In this document: piece after piece, positions 34,270-43,512 of the stretch
How the letters are laid out: every line of letters starts with the position of its first letter
How positions within the stretch are numbered: position 1 is the first letter of the stretch
Assembly: GCF_965215655.1 (NCBI RefSeq)
Contig: NZ_OZ244111.1
Location: forward strand, 2,294,001 to 2,358,000
From: Nioella sp965215655
Lineage (GTDB): Bacteria; Pseudomonadota; Alphaproteobacteria; Rhodobacterales; Rhodobacteraceae
Direction of reading: 5' to 3'
Length of the DNA: 64,000 nt
The notes under the pieces: generated by a model
What the model saw: the letters and a program-made list of their open reading frames with translations, nothing else
Database searches by the model: none
Told to the model about the DNA's origin: nothing
Position numbers and translations under genes: made by a program

Positions 34270-35460
34270 ATGTCGACCCAGAACCCGATCTTCATTCCCG
34301 GCCCCACCAACATGCCCGACCGGCTGCGCCTTGCGATGCATGTGCAGACGCAGGACCACCGCGCGCCCGATTTCGTCGAGACCTTCGCCCCGGTGCTGGA
34401 GGACACGAAGCGCGTCTTCGGCAGCTCGGAGGGCACAATCATCACCTTCCCCGCCAGCGGCACCGGCGGGTGGGAGGCCTCGGTCACCAACACCCTGTCG
34501 CCCGGCGACCGGGTTCTGGTGGCGCGTTACGGCATGTTCAGCCATCGCTGGATCGACCTATGCCAGCGCCACGGGCTGGAGGTTCAGATAATCGACTGCG
34601 ATTGGGGCGCAGGGGCGCCTGCCGATGCGTTCGAGGCCGCACTGACCGCCGACAGCGCCCACAAGATCAAGGCCGTTCTGGTCACCCATAACGAAACCGC
34701 GACCGGCGTCGTCTCGGACATTGCCGCCGTGCGCCGGGCAATGGATGCGGCGAACCACCCCGCGATGCTCTTCGTCGATTGCGTCAGCTCGCTAGCCTCG
34801 ATGCCCTTCGAATTTGACGCCTGGGGCGTGGATATCGCGGTGTCCGGCTCGCAAAAGGGGTTCATGCTGGCCACCGGCATGGCGATCCTCTGCGTCAGCC
34901 CCAAGGCGCTGACGGCGATGGAGACGGCCACCCTGCCCCGCACCTTCTTCGACTTCCGCGACATGATGACCGCCAATGCCTCGGGCGGGTTCCCCTACAC
35001 CCCGCCCCTGCAACTGATCTACGGGCTGCGCGAAAGCCTGAAGATGCTGTTCGAGGAGGGGTTGGACAATGTCTATGCCCGCCACCACCGGCTGGCCGAG
35101 GGCGTGCGCCGGGCCGTCGATGCCTGGGGGTTGAGGCTGGTCGCGCAATCGCCGGAGCTCTATTCCGACACGGTCAGTGCGATCTATGTGCCGGACGGGT
35201 TCGACAGCAACGCCCTGACCGATCACGCGTTTTCGGCCTATGGCGTCAGCTTCGGCATCGGTCTGGGGCAGATGAACGGCAAGGCCTTCCGCATCGGCCA
35301 TCTTGGCAGCCTGACCGATGTCATGGTGCTGTCGGGGCTGGCCACGATCGAAATGGCCATGGCGGATCTGGATTATCCGGTCACGCTCGGCTCCGGCGTT
35401 TCGGTGGCACAGGAGTATTTCCGCGCCAGCCGGGCCGGCACCCTGAAATCGGCAGCATGA
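34270..35460 (+). CDS. bhcA: L-aspartate:glyoxylate aminotransferase
   Basis: BhcA transaminates glyoxylate to glycine with aspartate, opening the beta-hydroxyaspartate cycle. The 396-residue class V aminotransferase has the PLP lysine K196 in SGSQKGF, the FVDCVSS aspartate block (about 168-174) and an N-terminal FIPGPTNMP typical of serine-glyoxylate aminotransferases. It starts at 34270 after GGAGGATAC. On its own it could be a serine-glyoxylate enzyme, but bhcB, C and D follow directly. Confidence 0.92.
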   Translation: MSTQNPIFIPGPTNMPDRLRLAMHVQTQDHRAPDFVETFAPVLEDTKRVFGSSEGTIITFPASGTGGWEASVTNTLSPGDRVLVARYGMFSHRWIDLCQRHGLEVQIIDCDWGAGAPADAFEAALTADSAHKIKAVLVTHNETATGVVSDIAAVRRAMDAANHPAMLFVDCVSSLASMPFEFDAWGVDIAVSGSQKGFMLATGMAILCVSPKALTAMETATLPRTFFDFRDMMTANASGGFPYTPPLQLIYGLRESLKMLFEEGLDNVYARHHRLAEGVRRAVDAWGLRLVAQSPELYSDTVSAIYVPDGFDSNALTDHAFSAYGVSFGIGLGQMNGKAFRIGHLGSLTDVMVLSGLATIEMAMADLDYPVTLGSGVSVAQEYFRASRAGTLKSAA

Positions 35461-35471
35461 GGAGGCCCAAG

Positions 35472-36446
35472 ATGCTGGACGCAACCACAGCCGTTGAAAC
35501 CCTGTCCATCGACGACATGCGCGCCGCGCATGAGCGGATCAGGCCGCATGTCCGTCGCACACCCGTCTTGCAGTCGGAATTCCTGAACGACCTGACCGGG
35601 GCCGAACTGTTCTTCAAATGCGAGAACCTGCAGGAGGCCGGGGCCTTCAAGGTGAGGGGCGCCTGCAACGCGGTCTTCGGGCTGTCTGAGGAGATGGCCG
35701 ACGCCGGGGTCTGCACCCACAGCTCCGGCAACCACGCGCTGTCGCTGTCTTACGCGGCGGGTCGGCGGGGCATTCCCTGCAATGTGGTGATGCCGCGCAC
35801 CGCGCCGCAGGCCAAGAAAGACGCCGTGCGCCGCTATGGGGGCATCATCACCGAATGCGAACCCTCGACCAGCAGCCGCGAGGCGGTTTTTGCCGAGGTT
35901 CAGGCCCGCACGGGGGGCGAGTTCGTCCATCCCTATAACGACCCGCGCGTGATCGCGGGTCAGGCGACCTGTTCGGCGGAACTGCTGGAGCAGACCGGCG
36001 GGCTTGATGCGGTCGTGGCCCCGATTGGCGGGGGTGGCATGATCTCGGGCACCTGCCTGACACTGTCGACCCTCGCGCCCGAAACCGCCATCTTTGCTGC
36101 GGAACCGGAACAGGCCGACGATGCCGCCCGCAGCTTCCGCGCCGGGCATATCATCGCCGATGACGCGCCCGAGACCATTGCCGACGGGCTGAAAGTGCCG
36201 CTGAAGGAAAACACCTGGCATTTCGTGTCCCGCTTCGTGACCGATGTGCAAACCGCCAGCGAGCAGGAGATCATCGACGCGATGAAACTGACCTGGAAGG
36301 CGCTGCGCGTGGTGATGGAACCCTCCAGCGCGGTGCCGCTGGCCACGATTCTGAAGAACCGAGACCTCTATGCCGGCAAACGCGTCGGTGTCATCATCAC
36401 CGGCGGCAACGTCGATCTGGACCGGTTGCCGTGGATGGTGGGCTAA
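35472..36446 (+). CDS. bhcB: Beta-hydroxyaspartate dehydratase
   Basis: BhcB dehydrates erythro-beta-hydroxyaspartate to iminosuccinate. The 324-residue serine/threonine dehydratase-type enzyme has the PLP lysine K60 in GAFKVRG, SSGNHALS (about 87-94) and the GGGGM loop (about 185). The ATG at 35472 follows AGGAGG, 11 bp after bhcA; the frame start at 35457 overlaps bhcA. A hairpin spans its stop codon. Confidence 0.92.
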   Translation: MLDATTAVETLSIDDMRAAHERIRPHVRRTPVLQSEFLNDLTGAELFFKCENLQEAGAFKVRGACNAVFGLSEEMADAGVCTHSSGNHALSLSYAAGRRGIPCNVVMPRTAPQAKKDAVRRYGGIITECEPSTSSREAVFAEVQARTGGEFVHPYNDPRVIAGQATCSAELLEQTGGLDAVVAPIGGGGMISGTCLTLSTLAPETAIFAAEPEQADDAARSFRAGHIIADDAPETIADGLKVPLKENTWHFVSRFVTDVQTASEQEIIDAMKLTWKALRVVMEPSSAVPLATILKNRDLYAGKRVGVIITGGNVDLDRLPWMVG

Positions 36447-36455
36447 CAGCCCACC
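36437..36455 (+). promoter_or_regulatory. Hairpin across the bhcB stop codon
   Basis: GGTGGGCT and AGCCCACC form a perfect 8-bp stem with an AAC loop; the TAA stop of bhcB is inside it. GGATGG and CCATCC further out could extend the structure. No T-run follows, so it may set mRNA stability or bhcB:bhcC ratios rather than terminate. Confidence 0.55.
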
Positions 36456-36485
36456 CTACGCCCCCATCCAACGAAGGAGTACACC

Positions 36486-37649
36486 ATGAAAGACCTGACC
36501 AATCTCGACGCTTACGACGTTGGCTTTGATATTCCCGCCAAGCCCGGCATGAACGAGGCCGACATCCAGACGCCTTGCCTGATCCTCGATCTCGACGCGC
36601 TGGAACGCAACGTGAAGAAGATGGGCGACTACGCCAAGGCCCACGGCATGCGCCATCGCAGCCATGGCAAGATGCACAAATCCGTGGATGTGCAGAAGCT
36701 GCAGGAAAGCCTGGGCGGCGCGGTTGGCGTCTGCTGCCAGAAGGTCAGCGAGGCCGAGGTGTTCGTGCGCGGCGGCATCAAGGATGTGCTGGTGTCCAAT
36801 CAGGTGCGCGACTCCGCCAAGATCGACCGCCTGGCGCGTCTGCCGAAACTGGGCAGCCGGATCATCGTTTGCGTGGACGATCTGGACAATGTGGCAGAGC
36901 TGTCGGCAGCGGCAGAAAAGCACGGCACGGAACTGGAGGTCTTCGTCGAGATCGACTGCGGCGCCGGGCGCTGCGGCGTGACGACGACCGCGGATGTGGT
37001 GGCCATTGCGAAAGCCGCTGACGCTGCGCCGGGGCTGAAATTCACCGGCATCCAGGCCTATCAGGGCGCCATGCAGCACATGGACAAGTATGAGGACCGC
37101 AAGGCGAAACTCGATGCCGCCATTGCCATGGTCGAGGACGCCGTGCAGGGGTTAAAAGCCAGCGGGCTGGAGCCGGAACTGGTCTCTGGCGGTGGCACCG
37201 GGTCCTATTATTTCGAAAGCAATTCAGGCGTTTACAATGAGCTGCAATGCGGGTCCTACGCCTTCATGGATGCCGATTACGGCCGCATCCTCGATGAAAA
37301 CGGCCAGCGCATCGACCGGGGCGAATGGGAGAACGCGCTCTTTATCCTGACCAGCGTCATGAGCCACGCAAAGGCCGACAAGGCGATTGTGGACGCAGGG
37401 TTGAAAGCGCAGTCGGTCGATAGCGGGCTGCCGGTCGTCTTCGGGCGTGATGATGTGGAATACGTCAAGTGTTCCGACGAACATGGCGTCGTCAGCGACC
37501 CCCGTGGCGTGCTGAAGGTCAACGACAAGCTGCGGCTGGTGCCGGGCCATTGCGACCCGACCTGCAATGTCCATGACTGGTATGTGGGCGTTCGGGGCGG
37601 CAAGGTCGAAGCGCTCTGGCCCGTCTCCGCCCGTGGCAAGGCGTTCTGA
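36486..37649 (+). CDS. bhcC: Beta-hydroxyaspartate aldolase
   Basis: BhcC joins glycine and glyoxylate to give erythro-beta-hydroxyaspartate. The 387-residue fold-type III PLP enzyme (D-threonine aldolase/DSD1 family) has the PLP lysine K62 in HGKMHK and the metal-binding His355/Asp357-type site in GHCDPTC. It follows bhcB by 39 bp with AAGGAG before its ATG. The operon context separates it from ordinary D-threonine aldolases. Confidence 0.93.
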   Translation: MKDLTNLDAYDVGFDIPAKPGMNEADIQTPCLILDLDALERNVKKMGDYAKAHGMRHRSHGKMHKSVDVQKLQESLGGAVGVCCQKVSEAEVFVRGGIKDVLVSNQVRDSAKIDRLARLPKLGSRIIVCVDDLDNVAELSAAAEKHGTELEVFVEIDCGAGRCGVTTTADVVAIAKAADAAPGLKFTGIQAYQGAMQHMDKYEDRKAKLDAAIAMVEDAVQGLKASGLEPELVSGGGTGSYYFESNSGVYNELQCGSYAFMDADYGRILDENGQRIDRGEWENALFILTSVMSHAKADKAIVDAGLKAQSVDSGLPVVFGRDDVEYVKCSDEHGVVSDPRGVLKVNDKLRLVPGHCDPTCNVHDWYVGVRGGKVEALWPVSARGKAF

Positions 37650-37721
37650 TCTCTGCCCACACTGACACAGACGGGGGCGGCCCGACCGGCCCCGACCCCA
37701 ATTCCCCAGAAAGCGCCTGCC

Positions 37722-38687
37722 ATGATCATCGTTCCAGAACGCGCAATCCCCGACCTGCTAACGCGCGACGCCTCTTACAGGGCGGTCGAAAACGTCTTTG
37801 CCGCCATGGCGTCGGGCGATGCCTACAACTTCCCCGTCATCCGCGAAGCCATCGGCCATGAAGATGCGCTCTATGGCTTCAAGGGCGGCTTTGACCGCGT
37901 CGGTGGATCGCTTGGCCTCAAGGCCGGGGGCTACTGGCCCCACAATCTCGACACGCATGGCATCATCAACCACCAATCCACCGTTTTCCTGTTCGATCCC
38001 GATACCGGCATGGTGCGCGCCATGGTGGGCGGCAACTACTCCACCGCGTTGCGCACCGCTGCCGCGTCCTCGGTGTCGATCAACCATCTGGCCCGCAAGG
38101 ATGCCCGCGTGATGGGCATGGTCGGCGCCGGGCATCAGGCCAGCTTCCAGCTGCGCGCCGCGTTGGAGCAGCGCCCGTTCGAGAAGGTGATCGGCTGGAA
38201 CTATCACCCCGAGATGCTGGCCAAGCTGGAAGAGGTTGCCGCCGAGGCGGGGCTGCCCTTCGAGGCGGTCGAGCTTGACGGGCTGGTTGAGGCCGACGTG
38301 ATCATCACGATCACCTCCAGCTTCGCCCCGATCCTGCTGGAACACCATGTCAGTCCCGGCACGCATATCGCCTGCATGGGCACCGACACGAAGGGCAAAC
38401 AGGAAGCCAGCGCCGACCTTGTCGCACGCGCCACGCTATTCACGGACGAAGTGGCGCAGTCGATTACTATCGGTGAATGCCAGCACGCGATTGCCGCGGG
38501 GCTGATCACGGAAACCGGCATTTCCCAGATCGGCGCGGTGATCAATGGCAGCCATCCGGGACGCAGCTCGGCGGAGGAAATCACGCTGTTTGACGGCACT
38601 GGTGTCGGGCTTCAGGATCTGGCGGTGTCCGCAGCCCTGGTCGATCTAGCGGTCAAAAAAGGTGTCGCCATCGAGGTCGATCTGTAA
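37722..38687 (+). CDS. bhcD: Iminosuccinate reductase
   Basis: BhcD reduces iminosuccinate to L-aspartate with NADH, closing the cycle. The 321-residue protein belongs to the ornithine cyclodeaminase/mu-crystallin family, with the nucleotide loop GMVGAGHQA (about 132-140), the substrate lysine in GLKAGGYWP and the TITSSFAP block. It is the last gene of bhcABCD and ends 7 bp from a convergent gene. Confidence 0.93.
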   Translation: MIIVPERAIPDLLTRDASYRAVENVFAAMASGDAYNFPVIREAIGHEDALYGFKGGFDRVGGSLGLKAGGYWPHNLDTHGIINHQSTVFLFDPDTGMVRAMVGGNYSTALRTAAASSVSINHLARKDARVMGMVGAGHQASFQLRAALEQRPFEKVIGWNYHPEMLAKLEEVAAEAGLPFEAVELDGLVEADVIITITSSFAPILLEHHVSPGTHIACMGTDTKGKQEASADLVARATLFTDEVAQSITIGECQHAIAAGLITETGISQIGAVINGSHPGRSSAEEITLFDGTGVGLQDLAVSAALVDLAVKKGVAIEVDL

Positions 38688-38694
38688 GCGCGAG

Positions 38695-39534
38695 TCACTG
38701 GGGCCAGTTCCGGCGCAGATCCCAGGCCAGATCCCGGACCGACGCAACGCGAGATCCGCCACCCGGCGTCGCCTCGACATAGCCCACCAGATCGAAGGGC
38801 AGATCGCCCGTCAGCGCGCCCGCCACAATCGCGTCGATCAGGATCGTCTCGCGCCCCGGAACCGGGGTGCGGGGCAACTCGGCCTCGGCAAACATCAGCG
38901 CGATCAACTCGGCGCAGAAGAGCTCCGACGGGTCGTCCGCGTCGAAGCGCATGTCAAACGGCGTGCCCATCTGCGCCATGCCGCGCGACAAGGCCCGGGC
39001 CCGGTCGCCTGCGCGCGGGCGCAGGGCCACCACCGCGTCAGTATCCAGCACCACCTCGGCGGGGGCCAGCCGAACGCCCCCGTCCACCGCCTCCAGATAA
39101 AGGTTCCCCGCCCTGATCTGATCGTGAAACGGCACCAGCCCCGGCAGATGCCACAGACCTGCCGCGCGCAGTTGCGGTTCGGTTCCGATATAGGTCGCGC
39201 CATGGGTGAACTGACCGGGAATCAGCAGGCCCGAAACCCGGTTGTCGGAATGAAAGAACACCAGATCCATCGGGCGCAGAGCGCCTTGCAGCAATGCCGT
39301 GGCCTCTGGCTGCGTGGTCATGCGGCCGGGCCGGAGCTGGATCAATCCAAGCTGGCGCAGCGTCCCGACATTGGCATCGGCCAGCGCGATCATCCAGTCC
39401 GGGTAAGGTCCCGCGCCCTGACAGCATCCGGCGACAATCCGGGACGGATCGGCCCGCGTCGCATCGGGCGGCAGGGGCGCAGCGGCGCAGCCTGCCATGG
39501 CCAGAAACACCAGCCCTGCAACTATCCGTCCCAT
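38695..39534 (-). CDS. Lipoprotein cysteine hydrolase (YiiX/YebB-like NlpC/P60 superfamily)
   Basis: The 279-residue protein has a lipoprotein signal (lipobox LAMAGC, lipidated Cys16) and a permuted papain-like core of the YiiX/YebB group: the histidine in FTHGATYIG (about 130) and the cysteine in ELFCAELIA (about 225). Family members are thought to cut amide or ester bonds in peptides or lipids; the substrate here is unknown. Anchoring should be at the outer or inner membrane. Start 39534 gives the signal; the upstream ATG at 39570 does not. Confidence 0.78.
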   Translation of the reverse strand: MGRIVAGLVFLAMAGCAAAPLPPDATRADPSRIVAGCCQGAGPYPDWMIALADANVGTLRQLGLIQLRPGRMTTQPEATALLQGALRPMDLVFFHSDNRVSGLLIPGQFTHGATYIGTEPQLRAAGLWHLPGLVPFHDQIRAGNLYLEAVDGGVRLAPAEVVLDTDAVVALRPRAGDRARALSRGMAQMGTPFDMRFDADDPSELFCAELIALMFAEAELPRTPVPGRETILIDAIVAGALTGDLPFDLVGYVEATPGGGSRVASVRDLAWDLRRNWPQ

Positions 39535-39612
39535 GCGCGTCAACCCCTGTCCGTCTCCAATGATGCGCAAGCTTGGCAGAGAACGCGCGCAAGGTCACGC
39601 CGCGCGGTGCGC

Positions 39613-40548
39613 TCAGGTCTCTGACCGTTTGTGCAGCCAGCCAAGCAGGAGCGGTGTCAGGTACATCGGGAATTGATAGCAGGCGATAAAGGGCAAAAGC
39701 GCGTCCACCGTGGCCGCTGGCAGTGCCACGAGGAACAGCGCCACGTTGCGGTTGCCCGCGATGATCGACAGCGCCACCTCCTGCGACGTGCGGGCACGCA
39801 GGGCCAGGAACACCGCCAGTTGCAGCCCGAAATTGGCGGCGAAGACCACGGCCAGCCAGAAACCGACCGCCTGCCAGCCTGTCTCGATCAACGGCGCGAC
39901 CCCCGCCATCAGCCCGATCACGATAATGGCCAGCAGGATCACCCCCACCCCGTCCAGTTGACGGGTCTGCGCCGCATCGGGGCGCGGCAGGATCACCGCG
40001 CGGGCCGCAAAGCCAAGCGCCACCGCCAGCGCCACCACCAGCACCAGCCGCCCCGCAGCGGCCAGCACGTCGCCAGCCCCCGGCATCGCGCCCTGCATCA
40101 GCCACAGGATGGGCAGCACCGTCAGCGGGAACAAAGCCGTGCCGAAAATCAGGATCTGCATCGCGGGCGCCGGGTCCTTGCCCGCCAGCACTACGAAATT
40201 CGGGGCCCCGGTGATCGAGGGCGCCGCCAGCATCAGCATCACCGCCAGCGCCGGAACCCTGTCGATGACGCCCGCCAGCGTGAACAGCGCAAAGCCCAGA
40301 ACCGGCATCAGCAATTGCAGCGCCACCACGTCGCGCAGGGGCCGCCAAAGTCGGGTCAACTGGCCAAGCGTCTCTGACGGGCCGATCCGAAATGCCGAGA
40401 AGAATAGCAAAACGGCCACCATCCAGGGCAGATGGGGCCGCATGGCCTGCGCCAGATCAGGAAGGGAAATCCCGGCCACCAGCCCCGCCACAAGGACAAG
40501 GCGGCCGTGGCGGGCGCAGATTTCCAGCGCCCGCCCGATTGTACTCAT
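39613..40548 (-). CDS. Bile acid:sodium symporter (BASS)-type carrier
   Basis: The 311-residue protein has about ten hydrophobic segments and the BASS-type conserved block ALSIIAGNRNVALFLV near 255-270, as well as APSITGAPNFVV. Family members move organic anions with sodium. Its ATG overlaps the stop of the TRAP large-subunit gene by one base (TGATG), so it is co-translated with the TRAP system, which suggests a related substrate or product export. Substrate unknown. Confidence 0.8.
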   Translation of the reverse strand: MSTIGRALEICARHGRLVLVAGLVAGISLPDLAQAMRPHLPWMVAVLLFFSAFRIGPSETLGQLTRLWRPLRDVVALQLLMPVLGFALFTLAGVIDRVPALAVMLMLAAPSITGAPNFVVLAGKDPAPAMQILIFGTALFPLTVLPILWLMQGAMPGAGDVLAAAGRLVLVVALAVALGFAARAVILPRPDAAQTRQLDGVGVILLAIIVIGLMAGVAPLIETGWQAVGFWLAVVFAANFGLQLAVFLALRARTSQEVALSIIAGNRNVALFLVALPAATVDALLPFIACYQFPMYLTPLLLGWLHKRSET

Positions 40549-41858
40549 CACTGTGGAACCGATCGCATCGATTCCGGCAGCCACAGCGCCAGCTCCGGGA
40601 ACCAGATCAGCACGAAGCACATCAGAACCATGATCGCGAACATCGGCAGCGCGGCCTTGGCGATATAGCTCATTTCATGCCCGGTCATGCCTTGCAGCAC
40701 GAAGAGGTTGAAGCCAATGGGCGGCGTGATCTGGGCCATCTCGACCACGACGATAACGAAGATGCCAAACCAGATCAGGTCGATCCCGGCCTCCAGCACC
40801 ATGGGTTCGACGACCGCCATGGTCAGCACCACGGACGAGATTCCGTCGAGGAACATTCCGAGGATGATGTAAAAGACCAGCAACATCATCAGCAGCTCGA
40901 ACCGGCTCAGCTCCATCGCCGCGATGCCATCGGCCAGCGCACGCGGCAGCCCGGTGAATCCCATGGACAGCTTCAGGAACGCGGCACCCGCCAGGATCAG
41001 CATGATCATCGCCGAGGTGCGCGTGGCCCCCATCAGGCTTTCGCGGAAGCTGTCCCAATTCAGCGATCCCTGGCTTGCCGCCAGAACCAGTGACCCGATG
41101 ACGCCGATGGCGGCGGCCTCGGTCGCGGTGGCCGTGCCGGTATACATCGACCCGATCACCACGAAGATCAGTACCATGACGGGAATGAGGAACCGGGAAT
41201 TGCGCACCTTTTCTGCGAAGCTCATTGCCGTTTCCAAGGTCGGCTGCCAGCCCTTCGAGATGAAGGAATAGGCGGCGACATAGCCCATGAACATCAGGGC
41301 CAGCACAAGGCCGGGGAAGACACCGGCAAAGAAGAGCTCGGTGATCGACTGGTTCACGGCCACGCCATAGACGATCAGCGCCAGCGACGGCGGGATCATC
41401 AGGCCGAGCGTCGCAGCACCGGCCAGAGTGCCGATGACGATATGTTCCGGGTACTTGCGCGCGCGCAGTTCCGGGATCGACATCTTGCCGACGGTGGTCA
41501 GCGTTGCGGCAGACGAGCCAGAGACCGCCGCGAAGACCGTGCAACCCACGATATTGGTATGCACCAGCCCGCCCGGCAGCCGTGCCAGCCAGGGCGACAG
41601 CCCGCGAAACATATCCTCTGACAGCCGCGTTCGGTAAAGGATTTCGCCCATCCATATGAAGAGCGGCAAGGCGGTGATGGTCCAGCTGGATGACGACGCC
41701 CAGATCGTGGTGATCATGGTGTCGCCCACGGGGCGCGAGGTGAACAGCTCCATCCCCACCCAGGCCACGCCCATCAGGGCGACGCCGACCCAGACACCGG
41801 TGCCAAGCAGGAAGAAAAGAACCGCGAGGAAGATAATGATGGCAAGAAGTTCGGTCAT
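40548..41858 (-). CDS. dctM: TRAP transporter large permease (DctM)
   Basis: The 436-residue protein has about 12 hydrophobic segments and the DctM signature PPIGFNLFVLQGMTG in the C-terminal third, with IPPSLALIVYGV in the middle. It forms the sodium-coupled channel of a TRAP transporter with DctQ and the binding protein. It lies 4 bp from dctQ and overlaps the BASS gene. Confidence 0.95.
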   Translation of the reverse strand: MTELLAIIIFLAVLFFLLGTGVWVGVALMGVAWVGMELFTSRPVGDTMITTIWASSSSWTITALPLFIWMGEILYRTRLSEDMFRGLSPWLARLPGGLVHTNIVGCTVFAAVSGSSAATLTTVGKMSIPELRARKYPEHIVIGTLAGAATLGLMIPPSLALIVYGVAVNQSITELFFAGVFPGLVLALMFMGYVAAYSFISKGWQPTLETAMSFAEKVRNSRFLIPVMVLIFVVIGSMYTGTATATEAAAIGVIGSLVLAASQGSLNWDSFRESLMGATRTSAMIMLILAGAAFLKLSMGFTGLPRALADGIAAMELSRFELLMMLLVFYIILGMFLDGISSVVLTMAVVEPMVLEAGIDLIWFGIFVIVVVEMAQITPPIGFNLFVLQGMTGHEMSYIAKAALPMFAIMVLMCFVLIWFPELALWLPESMRSVPQ

Positions 41859-41862
41859 GTCA

Positions 41863-42399
41863 TCACTCCCCGAAGCTTTGATCGACGATGTTGCTGCCCA
41901 ACCGGCTCTGCCCCTTGAAGAGGACCGAGATCAGGTTGTCGAGGAAGGCGATGGTCAGGATGGCGCCGCCAATGACCATGACCGACTGCGGAATCCACAG
42001 GGGCGTGGCGTCCTGCGCCTGGCTGACCTCGTTGAACTTCCACGACCAGTAGACGAACCAGTAAGCGTAGTAGACGAAATAGGCCGAGATGGCCGTGGCG
42101 ACCCCGAAACACCAGATTTCCAGCAGCCATTTGATGCGTACCGGCACGGCGTTAAGAAGGATCGACACGCGAATATGCGCGCCGCCATTCAGGGCACTGG
42201 CAAAGGCCAGAAAGCTGGCCGCCGCCATGACATAGCCTGCATAATTGGGCGCGCCGGGAAACAGCTCGCCGGTCCAGCGGGCCACCATTTGGGCGACAAT
42301 CAGCAGAAGGATGGTGACAAGGCAGAGGGCGGCCAGAACACCGGCAATCCTGTAAAGCCCGTCCAGCAGCCAACGCAACACTCCGAGAGTTCCGGTCAT
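41863..42399 (-). CDS. dctQ: TRAP transporter small permease (DctQ)
   Basis: The 178-residue protein has four hydrophobic helices and the family pattern around ALNGGAHIRVSILLN. It pairs with DctM. A GC-rich hairpin separates it from the upstream binding-protein gene. Confidence 0.92.
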   Translation of the reverse strand: MTGTLGVLRWLLDGLYRIAGVLAALCLVTILLLIVAQMVARWTGELFPGAPNYAGYVMAAASFLAFASALNGGAHIRVSILLNAVPVRIKWLLEIWCFGVATAISAYFVYYAYWFVYWSWKFNEVSQAQDATPLWIPQSVMVIGGAILTIAFLDNLISVLFKGQSRLGSNIVDQSFGE

Positions 42400-42428
42400 G
42401 GATCAGCCTCTTTTCGGAAGGGGAATGT

Positions 42429-42467
42429 CCTCGGGGGCACCGGACCACGGTCACAGCGCCCCCGAGG
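42429..42467 (-). promoter_or_regulatory. Hairpin between the TRAP binding-protein gene and dctQ
   Basis: CCTCGGGGGC (42429-42438) and GCCCCCGAGG (42458-42467) form a perfect 10-bp stem. Such hairpins after solute-binding-protein genes commonly keep the binding-protein message more abundant than the permease message. No T-run is present. Confidence 0.6.
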
Positions 42468-42481
42468 TGGGAGAGACAGCG

Positions 42482-43465
42482 TTACTGCTGTGCAGCCATC
42501 GCGGCGCGGTAGGCGTCAACGATCGCCTGACCGTCTTCACCGGCATCGGCCAGCCATTCCTCGGTCATCGTGGCACCGATTTCCTGAAGGTCGGCAACCA
42601 GCTGATCGCCCGCACGCTGCACGGTCATGCCACCGGCGGCCAGACCCGCGAGGGTGAAGCCGGTATATTCACGTGCGCGCCAGCTGCCTGCGTATTCCGC
42701 CATGCCGGCACAGGCGCGGATCACCGCCTGGTTGGCTTCCGATGTGTCGGACCAGACATCGGCGTTCACGAAGACGTAGTTGCGCGGCAGCCAGGCATCG
42801 ACTTCATAGAAATGGCTCAGGCTTTCCCACACGCGGCGGTCATAACCGGTCGCACCCGAGGACACCATGGACGAGGCCACGCCGGTGGCAAAGGCCTGGC
42901 TGATTTCAGCCGCTTCGATGGTCACCGGCAGCATGCCGGTCAGTTCCGCCAGACGGTTCGTGGCGTTCGAGTAGGACCGGAAGCGGATGCCTTCCATGTC
43001 GGCGACCGAGTTCACTTCCTGGTTGAAGTAGAGGCCCTGCGGCGGCCACGGCACGGAATAGAGCAGCACGAGGTTCTGTTCGGCCAGAAGGTCGGTGATA
43101 TAGGGCTCTGCGATTTCCCACAGCACGTCATGCTCTTCGAAAGAGGAGACGAGGAAGGGGATCGAGTCCACACCGAAAAGCGCGTTTTCATTCTGGTGGC
43201 CCGAGAGCAGACGCTCGCCGATCGGCACCTGCCCGGTCTGCACGGCGCGCTTGATGTCCGCGCCTGCGAAAAGCGAGCCGCCCGGATGGGTCACGATCTC
43301 GATCTCGCCGCCAGTGCCGGTGGTCACGCACTGCGCAAACTCCGCGCCGGTCACGGAATGGAAGTTGGATCCGGAATAGGCCATCGGCATATCCCAGGTA
43401 TCCGCCAGCGCCGGGCCTGCCAGCACGGTCGCCGCAGCGGCGAGGGTCAGTTTGAAGGTCTTCAT
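42482..43465 (-). CDS. dctP: TRAP transporter substrate-binding protein (DctP)
   Basis: The 327-residue periplasmic protein has a Sec signal peptide (MKTFKLTLAAAATVLAGPALA) and TRAP binding-protein landmarks: FHSVTGAEFAQ, DMEGIRFRSYSN and YVFVNADVW. The arginine in GIRFRSYS is the usual carboxylate anchor, so the ligand is probably an organic acid or amino acid. ATG 43465 gives the signal peptide. The DadA-like gene directly upstream points to an amino acid. Confidence 0.93.
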   Translation of the reverse strand: MKTFKLTLAAAATVLAGPALADTWDMPMAYSGSNFHSVTGAEFAQCVTTGTGGEIEIVTHPGGSLFAGADIKRAVQTGQVPIGERLLSGHQNENALFGVDSIPFLVSSFEEHDVLWEIAEPYITDLLAEQNLVLLYSVPWPPQGLYFNQEVNSVADMEGIRFRSYSNATNRLAELTGMLPVTIEAAEISQAFATGVASSMVSSGATGYDRRVWESLSHFYEVDAWLPRNYVFVNADVWSDTSEANQAVIRACAGMAEYAGSWRAREYTGFTLAGLAAGGMTVQRAGDQLVADLQEIGATMTEEWLADAGEDGQAIVDAYRAAMAAQQ

Positions 43466-43512
43466 GTCAGTCTCCTTGTTGGTTGCTGCATTCTTGGTCT
43501 TGTTATCTCGGG

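Noticed and set aside
34108..34545. 145-codon frame opposite the 5' end of bhcA
   Set aside because: It crosses the bhcR-bhcA promoter and is antisense to a clear gene.
39038..40348. 436-codon frame overlapping the BASS carrier and lipoprotein genes
   Set aside because: It is a shifted frame of two supported genes and has an Arg/Gly/Ala-rich composition typical of such shadows.
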